Assembly: GCA_003693875.1 (NCBI GenBank)
Contig: RFLO01000005.1
Span: forward strand, 1 to 22,249
DNA from: Candidatus Pacearchaeota archaeon
GTDB lineage: Archaea > Nanobdellota > Nanobdellia > Pacearchaeales > GW2011-AR1
Direction of reading: 5' to 3'
DNA: 22,249 bases
Shown: piece after piece, positions 13,708-20,669 of the stretch
Position numbering within the stretch: the first letter of the stretch is position 1
How the letters are laid out: the number at the start of each line of letters is the position of its first letter
The notes under the pieces: generated by a model
What the model was told of the DNA's origin: nothing
Databases searched by the model: none
What the model saw: the letters and a program-made list of their open reading frames with translations, nothing else
Translations under genes and position numbers: made by a program

Positions 13708-15404
13708 GGATTGAAAAAATAATTATGCTATGCGCTCTTGTAGTCTTTCTTAGCTTTGGGGTCCTTGCACAATCCAATCCAAGCGTTTGCTGTGAAAGAA
13801 CAAAAAGCGGAGCTGTCTGCGTTAACACGGACGAGAATAATTGCGCGCCCGGAGCTAAAAGAACTCCTACTTCTTGTGAATCAACTTCATACTGCAAGCC
13901 TGGAACCTGCTATGATTCAAGCGAAGGAACCTGTCTTGAAAACACTCCCCAGCTTGTGTGTGAAAAAAACGGGGGAAAATGGGATCCGAGAAGCGCAAGC
14001 GAGATCTCGCAATGCAATCTTGGCTGTTGCCTTATCGGAGACCAGGCAAGTTTCGTAACACTTACAAGATGCAAGAAGCTTTCAAGTTTTTTTGGCTTAG
14101 AGAATAATTTTCGCTCAGATGTCAAAGACGAGCTGTCGTGCATTGACTTGGCAAGGTCGCAGGAAAAAGGGGCGTGTGTAATTGAAAAGGACTTTGAGAA
14201 AACCTGCCGATTTGTTACGAGAAGTGAATGCTCTGACAATAGCAGTGGAAAGTTTTATCCAGGTCTTTTGTGTTCTGCAGAAGAGCTTGGAACGAGCTGT
14301 GCCCGCCAGGTCAGAACAAGGTGCTTTGATGGCAAAGTTTATTGGGTTGACTCCTGCGGAAACCTTGAAAATGTCTATTCATCTGATAAGGACAAAAGCT
14401 GGAATGGTGGAAGGGTTGCAAAACCCGAAGAAGTCTGCTCCCCAAATGATGGTTCAAATAAAAACTGCGGAAACTGCGATTATCTGAGGGGAACAAGCTG
14501 TGCGGAATATACCTCTCCTATTGGAAAGCCGAAAGGAAGTGACTTTTACTGCCGACGAACGACCTGCAAGGACTCTTCTGGAAAAGAAAGGAAGAATGGT
14601 GAATCGTGGTGTGAGTACGATGGAGAAGTCGGTGATTCAAAAGACAAAGTCGGTTCGCGCCACTTCAAAAAAAGGTGTGTTGATGGTGAGGTGATTATTG
14701 AGCCCTGTGCTGATTTTAGAAATGAGATATGCATTCAGGATTCTGTAAAGATTGAGGGAAGTGGGGAAAATTTTTCCTATGCTTCCTGCATCGCAAACCG
14801 ATGGCAAGACTGCCTTTTGCAAAAAACCAAGAAGGATTGCACGGACAACTTAAAGCGTGACTGCCGATGGATTAAGCGGCCTAAGGGAATTGCAGAGTCC
14901 TTTGGGAAAGAAAAAGATGTGGAAGGCGTTACAGAGGGTATTATAGAAGACGAAACGAAAGAAGGAGTGTGCGTGCCAATGTATCCCCCCGGGCTGAAAT
15001 TTTGGGATAAAAGCGCGGAAAAAGTATGCAAGCTTGGAAATGCCAAGTGCACCTACATTAAAAAAAAGAGCCTTACTGGAGGGAAACAGAGCGAGTCTGG
15101 AAAGGAATGCTTGACTTCTGACTGGGCAGCTGAAGTAAACAATTTCTGCCAATCCCTTGGTGACTGCGGCGGAAGTGAAAACTACATTGGAGATTTTTCA
15201 GATGATGGCTATGTCTGGTCGATTGATGGGGAAACAAAAAAAGTAAGTCAAGTCACAATTAACCGGTGGGCAAGCAATGATGTTTGGCTTAGCCTTGCAA
15301 ACGGAATCTTCAATATGCTTCTTGGGGAAAAAACCCTATCCGATGTTTCGGCAAGCGAGGAAAAAAAGAATTCGCTTATGGACATTCTAAAAGACAGGCT
15401 CTAA
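13704..15404 (+). CDS. Cysteine-rich extracellular protein, N-half of split pair
   Basis: A 566-residue protein with a signal peptide (about 1-22, ending GVLA). The disulfide-rich region that follows is homologous to residues about 40-530 of the protein at 9660: VCCERTKSGAVC, LGCCLIGDQASFVT, YWVDSCGNLENVY, GNCDYLRGTSC, VGSRHFKKRC, PCADFRNEIC and the closing SLGDCGG ... GDFSDDGY. It ends soon after that point, with no membrane helix of its own. One cysteine that is doubled in copy A (QAGCCYN) is GTC here (KPGTCYD). It overlaps the upstream pilin-like gene by 4 bp. It is followed 50 bp later, behind its own TATA box, by the gene for the missing C-terminal half. It presumably acts outside the membrane with that partner; no biochemical function is known. 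Confidence 0.8.
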   Translation: MRIEKIIMLCALVVFLSFGVLAQSNPSVCCERTKSGAVCVNTDENNCAPGAKRTPTSCESTSYCKPGTCYDSSEGTCLENTPQLVCEKNGGKWDPRSASEISQCNLGCCLIGDQASFVTLTRCKKLSSFFGLENNFRSDVKDELSCIDLARSQEKGACVIEKDFEKTCRFVTRSECSDNSSGKFYPGLLCSAEELGTSCARQVRTRCFDGKVYWVDSCGNLENVYSSDKDKSWNGGRVAKPEEVCSPNDGSNKNCGNCDYLRGTSCAEYTSPIGKPKGSDFYCRRTTCKDSSGKERKNGESWCEYDGEVGDSKDKVGSRHFKKRCVDGEVIIEPCADFRNEICIQDSVKIEGSGENFSYASCIANRWQDCLLQKTKKDCTDNLKRDCRWIKRPKGIAESFGKEKDVEGVTEGIIEDETKEGVCVPMYPPGLKFWDKSAEKVCKLGNAKCTYIKKKSLTGGKQSESGKECLTSDWAAEVNNFCQSLGDCGGSENYIGDFSDDGYVWSIDGETKKVSQVTINRWASNDVWLSLANGIFNMLLGEKTLSDVSASEEKKNSLMDILKDRL

Positions 15405-15425
15405 AAGGGTTGCCTTAACGCAGAA

Positions 15426-15434
15426 TTTATAAAT
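15426..15434 (+). promoter_or_regulatory. TATA box for the C-half gene
   Basis: TTTATAAAT is centred 25 nt upstream of the ATG at 15455, in the 50-bp gap between the two halves. The split partner can therefore be transcribed independently as a leaderless mRNA. Confidence 0.65.
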
Positions 15435-15454
15435 GATTAAGCCGTGTAGTTTTA

Positions 15455-17497
15455 ATGATTATTGAAAAGGGCTCCGCAGGAAGAAAAGGAATCGCAGGCT
15501 TTCAGGCTTTCCTGATTATTCTTTCTGTAATTTCTTTCTCTGTTTTAATGAATTCTGAGTTTGTCAGTGGGCAGAATAATGATGCTACAACGACTCCTGC
15601 TGGAGAAGGAAGTAGCGAGCTTAGCAGACTAATCTCAGATATTCTTAAGAAGGATACTATTGATCGGGAGGGTAAGACAGTGATTCAATACGCATTTGAA
15701 ACCGGCAGTGTTTATGATGCCTTTTTTACCGGCTTACAATGGGCTGCTGTAGCTTATAGCGTTGGACAGATTGTTGGAAAGGTTATTGGGCTTGATAAGG
15801 GAAATACCCAGGCGCTTTCTATATCTGCAGCTGCTGCAACATTTATTTGGCAATTCGGCTCAACACTTAAGACAAATATTGGGATTAACCAGTTCCTTGG
15901 TGGAACAAACTACATTGGTCTTTCCTCTTTTGTAAGTGGAGTTGCTATTGGAGCCATCATTTTTATTTCAATGTATAAAAAAACCAAGAAAAAGGTTGCC
16001 ATCTTTGAATGCAAGCCTTGGCAGCCGTTAAGCGGAGATGATAAATGCGAGGAATGTAACAAAGGAGAACTGCCCTGTTCGGAATACCGTTGCAAAAGCC
16101 TTGGGGCGTCATGTGAACTTGTAAATGAGGGAAGTGGGCAGGAGAAATGCGTATCCGTTGACCGAAACGATGTTTTGCCTCCTGTGATAAAACCCGATGA
16201 AAGTGCACTAACTGAGGGGCACGCATACGCCGATGTTAAAACCTCGCCGCCAGGTCCCGGTTTTAGAATTATTCGCAAAGGAGCGCGTGATGGTTGCCTT
16301 AAGGCATACACTCCTCTTAAGTTTGGCATAGTAACAAACGAAGTCTCTCAGTGCAAGATTGATTTTGAAAGAACAGATAGCTTTGAGAAAATGAGAGCCT
16401 ATATGGGGGGAAGCAACCTTTACTCTTACAAGCACGAAGAAAAGTTTAGTCTTCCTGGGGCAAGGGAACTTCAAAACAGCTCACTTGTAATAGAAAACGG
16501 CAAAGAGATGACTTTTTATGTTAGGTGCCGCGACAGGAATGGAAATGAAAACTCAGCCGAGTACGCAGTTCGCTTCTGTATGGACGATTCACCAGATACG
16601 ACACCTCCAAGAATTGAGTCAACCTCCATTGAAAGCGGCTCGTGTGTGGCTGAAGGCACCTCAAGTGCAGGTGTTGAATTTTATGTAAATGAGCCGGCAG
16701 AATGCAGGTGGGACACACAAAGCACTGACTTTGACAATATGGAAAACAAGATGAGTTGTGCAGACAGCCCCTCACAGATAAACGCGCTAATGCTTTACAC
16801 ATGCAAAGCTAATCTGACTGGAATACCTAAAAGTGGGGCAACATTCTATATTAGGTGCCGAGACCAGCCAAATGCAGTAGAAAGCGATAGAAACACAAAC
16901 GGAGAAGATCTCGTATTCAAGCTTCGCGGAAGCAACAAGCTGAAAATTAAAAGTGTAGAGCCAAACGGCACAATATTCGGTGGAGTGAGTCCTTGGCCTG
17001 TGACTCTTCGTGTTGAAACTGCCTACGGGTGCAATAACGGCAAGGCGCTTTGTTTTTATTCAACAACCGGAGAAGACAAAGATTTCATATTATTCAAAGA
17101 TACTGGAAAAGAAGACGGCATACACACACAAAGACAGGACCTTACAGCAGGAGAATACACATACTACATCAAGTGCGTTGATGAAGGCGGGAATGTGGCT
17201 ATTCAGGAAACTGAATTCAAGCTTGAAATAAGCGAAGATGCCCCCGTTATTGCAAGAGTCTATGAAGAAGATGATAAGCTAAAAATTGTGACTTTAAGAA
17301 AAAGTGAGTGCTCATACAGCTCTGAGAGTTGCGACTTTTCAATTGATGAAGGTGTAAAAATGCCGTATGCAAATACGACGGTGCATGTTGCCGACTGGAA
17401 TCCTGACAAGACCTACTACATAAAGTGCCGTGATGAATTTAGAAACGAGGGCCCTGACTGCTCAATTATTGTCAAGCCGAGCAAGATTTTTTACTAA
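15455..17497 (+). CDS. Membrane protein with Ig-like repeats, C-half of split pair
   Basis: A 680-residue protein matching the second half of the protein at 9660. The N-terminus (GRKGIAGFQAFLIILSVISF) is a signal or anchor helix. About three further hydrophobic segments lie between residues 85 and 172 (FFTGLQWAAVAYSVGQIVG; ALSISAAAATFIW; GLSSFVSGVAIGAIIFISMY). Then come KKTKKK, the cysteine cluster FECKPWQPLSGDDKCEEC (about 185-205) and Ig-like repeats marked by VTNEVSQCK, VNEPAECRW and RKSECSYS. The membrane part is longer than in the fused protein. The leaderless start with its own TATA makes it a real independent gene, not a frameshift product. The ectodomain repeats resemble extracellular binding or stalk domains; the partner is unknown but is presumably the protein at 13704. 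Confidence 0.8.
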   Translation: MIIEKGSAGRKGIAGFQAFLIILSVISFSVLMNSEFVSGQNNDATTTPAGEGSSELSRLISDILKKDTIDREGKTVIQYAFETGSVYDAFFTGLQWAAVAYSVGQIVGKVIGLDKGNTQALSISAAAATFIWQFGSTLKTNIGINQFLGGTNYIGLSSFVSGVAIGAIIFISMYKKTKKKVAIFECKPWQPLSGDDKCEECNKGELPCSEYRCKSLGASCELVNEGSGQEKCVSVDRNDVLPPVIKPDESALTEGHAYADVKTSPPGPGFRIIRKGARDGCLKAYTPLKFGIVTNEVSQCKIDFERTDSFEKMRAYMGGSNLYSYKHEEKFSLPGARELQNSSLVIENGKEMTFYVRCRDRNGNENSAEYAVRFCMDDSPDTTPPRIESTSIESGSCVAEGTSSAGVEFYVNEPAECRWDTQSTDFDNMENKMSCADSPSQINALMLYTCKANLTGIPKSGATFYIRCRDQPNAVESDRNTNGEDLVFKLRGSNKLKIKSVEPNGTIFGGVSPWPVTLRVETAYGCNNGKALCFYSTTGEDKDFILFKDTGKEDGIHTQRQDLTAGEYTYYIKCVDEGGNVAIQETEFKLEISEDAPVIARVYEEDDKLKIVTLRKSECSYSSESCDFSIDEGVKMPYANTTVHVADWNPDKTYYIKCRDEFRNEGPDCSIIVKPSKIFY

Positions 17498-17498
17498 A

Positions 17499-17507
17499 TT
17501 TTATATA
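17499..17507 (+). promoter_or_regulatory. TATA box for the four small pilin-like genes
   Basis: TTTTATATA is centred 26 nt upstream of the ATG at 17529, directly after the stop of the Ig-repeat gene. It opens a four-gene overlapping unit. Confidence 0.6.
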
Positions 17508-17528
17508 CCTTGAAGTTTTTGACTGCTT

Positions 17529-18017
17529 ATGGGAAAAAGAGGCCAACAGATTATGGGAATGCCTTTTGGCGTGATTTTTTCAATAATCCTTATAGTCGTT
17601 TTCATTGTCATCGCATTCATTGCTATTGGCTCTTTTCTTGATATTGGGAGAAAAAGCAGCGTTGGTTTGTTTTACAAAGATTTGCAAGAAGCAGTAGACA
17701 ATGCGTGGGAGTCGCAGAGTGCTGAATTTGACTTTAAGATAAATCTTCCAAGCGGAATTAAAAAAGTGTGTTTTGCAAACTTGAGTAAAACAATAAATTC
17801 AAATGATGAAGTTTATGACGAGATAGAAAGGTATTCTGTCTATGATGCGAATGTCTTTTTGTATCCTCCTCAAAAAGCAGAAGAGATGCAATGGAAAAAA
17901 ATACGGCACATAAACCTTTCAAAGATAATAGCTAATGAGAACCCTTATTGCGTTGATACTTCAAAAAATCTAAAGATAAAAAAAGGTTTTGATGACCGCC
18001 TTGTTGTTATCGAATGA
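17529..18017 (+). CDS. Small pilin-like protein (KRGQQ type)
   Basis: A 162-residue protein beginning MGKRGQQIMGMPFGVIFSIILIVVFIVIAFIAIG: a short basic leader, Gly-Gln, then one long hydrophobic helix with a conserved-looking MPFGVIFSI. The ectodomain of about 125 residues starts LDIGRKSSVG and holds an SGIKKVCFANLS segment and an NPYCVDTS cysteine. I recall this family as widespread in Pacearchaeota/Woesearchaeota, always uncharacterised. The shape is that of an archaeal type IV pilin-like subunit, but the +2 residue is Gln, so prepilin-peptidase processing is uncertain. The start is supported by a TATA box 26 nt upstream, and the stop overlaps the next gene (ATGA). Confidence 0.75.
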   Translation: MGKRGQQIMGMPFGVIFSIILIVVFIVIAFIAIGSFLDIGRKSSVGLFYKDLQEAVDNAWESQSAEFDFKINLPSGIKKVCFANLSKTINSNDEVYDEIERYSVYDANVFLYPPQKAEEMQWKKIRHINLSKIIANENPYCVDTSKNLKIKKGFDDRLVVIE

Positions 18018-18937
18018 AAAAGGGAGTTTTTAATTTTGTGTGGCTTTTTGCGATAATTGCTGGGGGCTCCCTGCTTTTTCTTGCAGTTTATGGGGCAACT
18101 AAAATTGGGCAGAGCGGGCAATACCAAAAGACAAGCTTTGACGCAAAATCAATATCAATTCTGACAAATCCCCTTCATGCTGGATTTTCCGATGCACGCT
18201 TTGGGGTAATCAGGCTTGGGGAGTCTGCAAGAATAAAAAATATCTGCATTGATGAAGGGTTTGGCAAGAACAGAATTCTTTTATCTGAGAGGGGGCTAAA
18301 TGATGAGTGGTCTGAGTTTGGCGCAGGAGTTTCTGTTAAAAACAAATACATCTTTTCTGAAAAAGTTTTAGAAGGAAAAGAGCTCTTTGTCCTCTCGGTT
18401 CCTTTTGAGTATCCTTTCAAAATTTCTGACCTCCTCATTGTAATCAATAAGGATTATTGTTTCGTTGATGCGCCGCAAGAAGTTAAAAACAGGATTGGGG
18501 GTCTTGGAATAAAAATGATTAGCTTCAAGTCACAATCCTCTGATTGTCCAGAAGATTCCACAACCGTTTGTTTTAGTGGTTCTTCTTCCTCCTGCGATAT
18601 AAAAGTTTCCTGCAGTAGTGCGTGTGATGAGGGGACTGTTACCAAGGACGGGGAAAATAAGAGGTTTGTCTTCGGCCTTCTGTATGGTGCCATTTTTTCT
18701 GATAATGAAATTTATTCTTGCAATGTAAAACGTCTTTTTTTTAGGAAAAAGAAGTTGTTAGAGCTCTATTCTTCAAAAGCTAAAGATCTCTTGGGCATTA
18801 GTTGCCAAATAAGCAGAGACTTTAAGAGTAAAATTGACAGTCCAATAGCCTTTAGTTCGTGGCTTGGAAGTAATGAAGTTTCAAAATCTAAAGCATTAGA
18901 TAAAGAAAATAAAAAACTTGGATGCAGGCTATGGTGA
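18014..18937 (+). CDS. Pilin-like protein with larger cysteine-containing ectodomain
   Basis: A 307-residue protein beginning MKKGVFNFVWLFAIIAGGSLLFLAVYGA: a Lys-Lys-Gly leader and one hydrophobic helix. The ectodomain contains SISILTNPLHAGFSDARFG, NNICIDEGFGKNR-like segments (seen as IKNICIDEGFGKN) and a cysteine-rich stretch near residues 175-200 (SDCPEDSTTVCF ... CDIKVSCSSACDEG). It lacks the Gln after Gly that its neighbours have. The family looks conserved with this neighbourhood in related archaea; that is recollection, not a search. It sits between two pilin-like genes with short overlaps on both sides, which argues for production in a fixed ratio as parts of one complex. Its function is unknown. 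Confidence 0.75.
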   Translation: MKKGVFNFVWLFAIIAGGSLLFLAVYGATKIGQSGQYQKTSFDAKSISILTNPLHAGFSDARFGVIRLGESARIKNICIDEGFGKNRILLSERGLNDEWSEFGAGVSVKNKYIFSEKVLEGKELFVLSVPFEYPFKISDLLIVINKDYCFVDAPQEVKNRIGGLGIKMISFKSQSSDCPEDSTTVCFSGSSSSCDIKVSCSSACDEGTVTKDGENKRFVFGLLYGAIFSDNEIYSCNVKRLFFRKKKLLELYSSKAKDLLGISCQISRDFKSKIDSPIAFSSWLGSNEVSKSKALDKENKKLGCRLW

Positions 18938-19419
18938 GGGCACAGATGAAAATACAGCAAATGAGCTTTATGATAGTGGCACTTTTCATTTTTTTTGTGC
19001 TTGTTGGAATCTTTTTTATTAAGCTCAATTTTAGTGGAATTGAAGACAGGGCTTTTGAACTTAAAAGAGCCGAAGCAATTTATTCCATAAAAACCATAGC
19101 ACAAATGCCGGAGCTTTCCTGCACAAAAAAAAGAAATTTTTGCATAGACATTTTAAAAGCCGCTACTCTATCAGGTATGGGAGATAATTATTCTGATTTT
19201 TGGCCAGTTGAGTCAATTGAGATATACCGAATATTCCCAAAGCCAGGCATGGGCGATTTTCCAAAGCCTAACTGGCGAAGAATGGTTGTATTTGACTCCG
19301 GGAAAAAAAGCCTTATTAAGTATTCCGGTTTTGTTTCTCTTTGCAAAATTGATTATGAAAATAATTTCTTTTACGACCGGTGCGAGATAGGTAAACTTGT
19401 TTTAGGGGTTAAAAAATGA
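18931..19419 (+). CDS. Small pilin-like protein (RAQM type)
   Basis: A 162-residue protein from the ATG at 18931 (MVRAQMKIQQMSFMIVALFIFFVLVGIFF). An in-frame ATG at 18922 would add three residues; 18931 is preferred because it gives the basic-Ala-Gln leader of its neighbours and a 7-bp overlap (ATGGTGA) with the previous stop. After the helix comes a short segment with SGIEDRAFELKRAEAIYSIKTIA and a Cys pair in ELSCTKKRNFCIDILKAA, then an ectodomain ending SLCKIDYENNFFYDRCEIGKLV. R-A-Q-M fits the usual class III cleavage motif well. It overlaps the next gene by ATGA. Likely a minor surface-filament or assembly subunit; this is inferred from the shape and neighbours only. Confidence 0.75.
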   Translation: MVRAQMKIQQMSFMIVALFIFFVLVGIFFIKLNFSGIEDRAFELKRAEAIYSIKTIAQMPELSCTKKRNFCIDILKAATLSGMGDNYSDFWPVESIEIYRIFPKPGMGDFPKPNWRRMVVFDSGKKSLIKYSGFVSLCKIDYENNFFYDRCEIGKLVLGVKK

Positions 19420-19898
19420 GTAGGGCTCAACAAGAAATGGTTGGTTTTGTCCTAATTGTTGCTCTCGTAATTGTTGGACTCGTGGTTTTTTTAACAATTT
19501 CGCTTAGAAGTGTTCCAAAAACAAAAGAAGATGTTTCTGTTGAGGGGATGCTTGAATCCTTGATGCGCGCTACGACTGAATGCGAAATTTCGGGACAATC
19601 AACTGATTTTTTTGAAATTTTCAAGAGTTGTGTAGGCAATAAGAGTTGTTCTAACTTAAACGAGAATTCTTGCAGCTACCTGAAATCAAATATTCCAAGG
19701 GTTCTTTTTGAGATGATTAAAACCGAAGCCGATATATCTGCTTACAAGATAACATTTCTAAAAGAAGAAAACTCAAAAAAAGAGGTTATTTTTAGCAATT
19801 CCTCCGGAAAATGTGTAGGTCATGTGCTTTCAGGAAGAGATTTGAGGGTTTTTAGGAATAAGAATCTTATTGTTGAACTTAAAATTTGCGTAGGCTAA
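19416..19898 (+). CDS. Small pilin-like protein (RAQQ type), last gene of cluster
   Basis: A 160-residue protein beginning MSRAQQEMVGFVLIVALVIVGLVVFLTISLR: basic leader, Ala-Gln, then a hydrophobic helix. The ectodomain has an ESLMRATTECEI segment, a four-cysteine patch (FKSCVGNKSCSNLNENSCSYL) and two late cysteines (GKCVGHVL, LKICVG), so disulfides are likely. It closes the run of overlapping genes that starts at 17529, and its stop codon overlaps the stop of the opposing regulator gene. The family resembles uncharacterised proteins of related archaea. Its function is unknown beyond probable membrane anchoring with the domain outside. Confidence 0.75.
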   Translation: MSRAQQEMVGFVLIVALVIVGLVVFLTISLRSVPKTKEDVSVEGMLESLMRATTECEISGQSTDFFEIFKSCVGNKSCSNLNENSCSYLKSNIPRVLFEMIKTEADISAYKITFLKEENSKKEVIFSNSSGKCVGHVLSGRDLRVFRNKNLIVELKICVG

Positions 19899-20269
19899 AT
19901 ACTCAGAGTTATGTTGATTCTTTCTGCTGCCAATATAGGCATAAGACGCTCGCGCCTTCCGTGCTTCTCAGAAAAAAAAGCCACCAAGCCGAATCTTTCA
20001 AGCATTAGCAAGTCCTCCCTGACAGATTTAAAGTCCCTTCCAAGCATCTTTGCGAGGTCATAAATTGACTTTGGCTTTTTATGTTTTAGAAAATAAAGAA
20101 TCCTTGCCTTTTCGTTGCTTAAAAGACTTCTTAAAAGTTTTATGTCTGAGAAATCTATTTCGGTGTCGGCTTTAAGCAACCTTGAAACAAAGCCTGCCTC
20201 GTCTGCGTTTACATTAAAATAAAAGGTTTTTGATTTGATTTTTTGAGCCATTTTTCTCTTAAAATACAT
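19895..20269 (-). CDS. Winged-helix transcriptional regulator (COG4190-like)
   Basis: A 124-residue DNA-binding protein. An N-terminal beta segment (KTFYFNVNADEAGFVSRLL) is followed by a winged helix: ARILYFLKHKKPKSIYDLAKMLGRDFKSVREDLLMLERFGLVAF, where LAKMLGRDFKSVREDLLMLE is the helix-turn-helix and KHGRRERLMPIL the wing. The wording of the recognition helix is close to COG4190/HVO_A0114-type regulators of archaea. The start at 20269 has a TATA-like CTTTAAATATC (20298-20288) 25 nt upstream; a shorter form from the ATG at 20251 is possible. Its 3' end meets the envelope cluster tail to tail, and its 5' end faces the S-layer control region, so either could be its target; no operator was identified. 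Confidence 0.8.
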   Translation of the reverse strand: MYFKRKMAQKIKSKTFYFNVNADEAGFVSRLLKADTEIDFSDIKLLRSLLSNEKARILYFLKHKKPKSIYDLAKMLGRDFKSVREDLLMLERFGLVAFFSEKHGRRERLMPILAAERINITLSI

Positions 20270-20490
20270 ATAGGGTATGGTAATTTAGATATTTAAAGTT
20301 TGTGTTTTTCCTATATCTTGGATTTTATCCCATATATTTTTTGATTATTTTTTGTGTTTCTGAGAAATTTTGTCTTATCATTGAGGAATAACGAAAAGTT
20401 TTTAAAGGAACCTCAAAAAAATTATGTTTTTTGCGTCGGTTTTTGATTTTCAAGGGTAAGCTTTATAAAGGAAGAATGGGTGGTAATTGA
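20270..20490. promoter_or_regulatory. AT-rich intergenic promoter region, regulator / S-layer gene
   Basis: No convincing gene lies here. On the minus side CTTTAAATATC (20298-20288) serves the regulator. On the plus side a strong TTTATAAA (20462-20469) predicts a start near 20490. A second TATA-like TTTTTAAAG (20399-20407) is followed by a tiny ORF (20424-20459, 11 codons, MFFASVFDFQG), which is probably chance. Most of 20300-20400 is T-rich with no clear repeat. Confidence 0.6.
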
Positions 20491-20669
20491 GCGTGTTATC
20501 TTCGATAACATGCAAGTACTCAGGGAACGAATATTAGTTGCCAGAGATGACATCTTATAACGCCTCCCTGTTATAAGATCAGCCAGGCTATTAGAAATGC
20601 CGAACTCGCTTTCGCGAGGCCCTGAAATGGGCGGCTAATCTAATAGTGCTGAAAGGAGGTCGTAAATTT
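20491..20669 (+). promoter_or_regulatory. Structured 5' leader of the S-layer mRNA
   Basis: The predicted transcript starts about at 20491, at the base of a 10-bp hairpin (20491-20500 with 20504-20513, loop TTC). A second perfect 10-bp hairpin pairs 20552-20561 with 20570-20579; its 8-nt loop GCCTCCCT can pair either with the Shine-Dalgarno GGAGG (20655-20659) or with CAGGGA upstream (20521-20526). A third element has an outer stem CTATTAG/CTAATAG (20588-20594 with 20640-20646) enclosing two small hairpins (20605-20618 and 20619-20632). The outer stem closes just before the Shine-Dalgarno. Its layout suggests translational control or mRNA stabilisation; no known riboswitch class was recognised. 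Confidence 0.6.
20655..20660 (+). promoter_or_regulatory. Shine-Dalgarno of the S-layer gene
   Basis: GGAGGT ends 9 nt before the ATG at 20670 and is a near-ideal archaeal ribosome-binding site. It is the only strong one seen in the window, where most first genes look leaderless. Confidence 0.85.

Noticed and set aside
20424..20459. Eleven-codon ORF behind a TATA-like element upstream of the S-layer leader
   Set aside because: The TATA spacing (about 21 nt) is shorter than elsewhere in the window, and the peptide is too short to judge; it could be a leader peptide but nothing else supports it.
20491..20669. tRNA, C/D-box RNA or known riboswitch
   Set aside because: No cloverleaf or T-loop; box C and D matches are weak and badly spaced; no recognised riboswitch core. 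Described as an unclassified structured leader instead.
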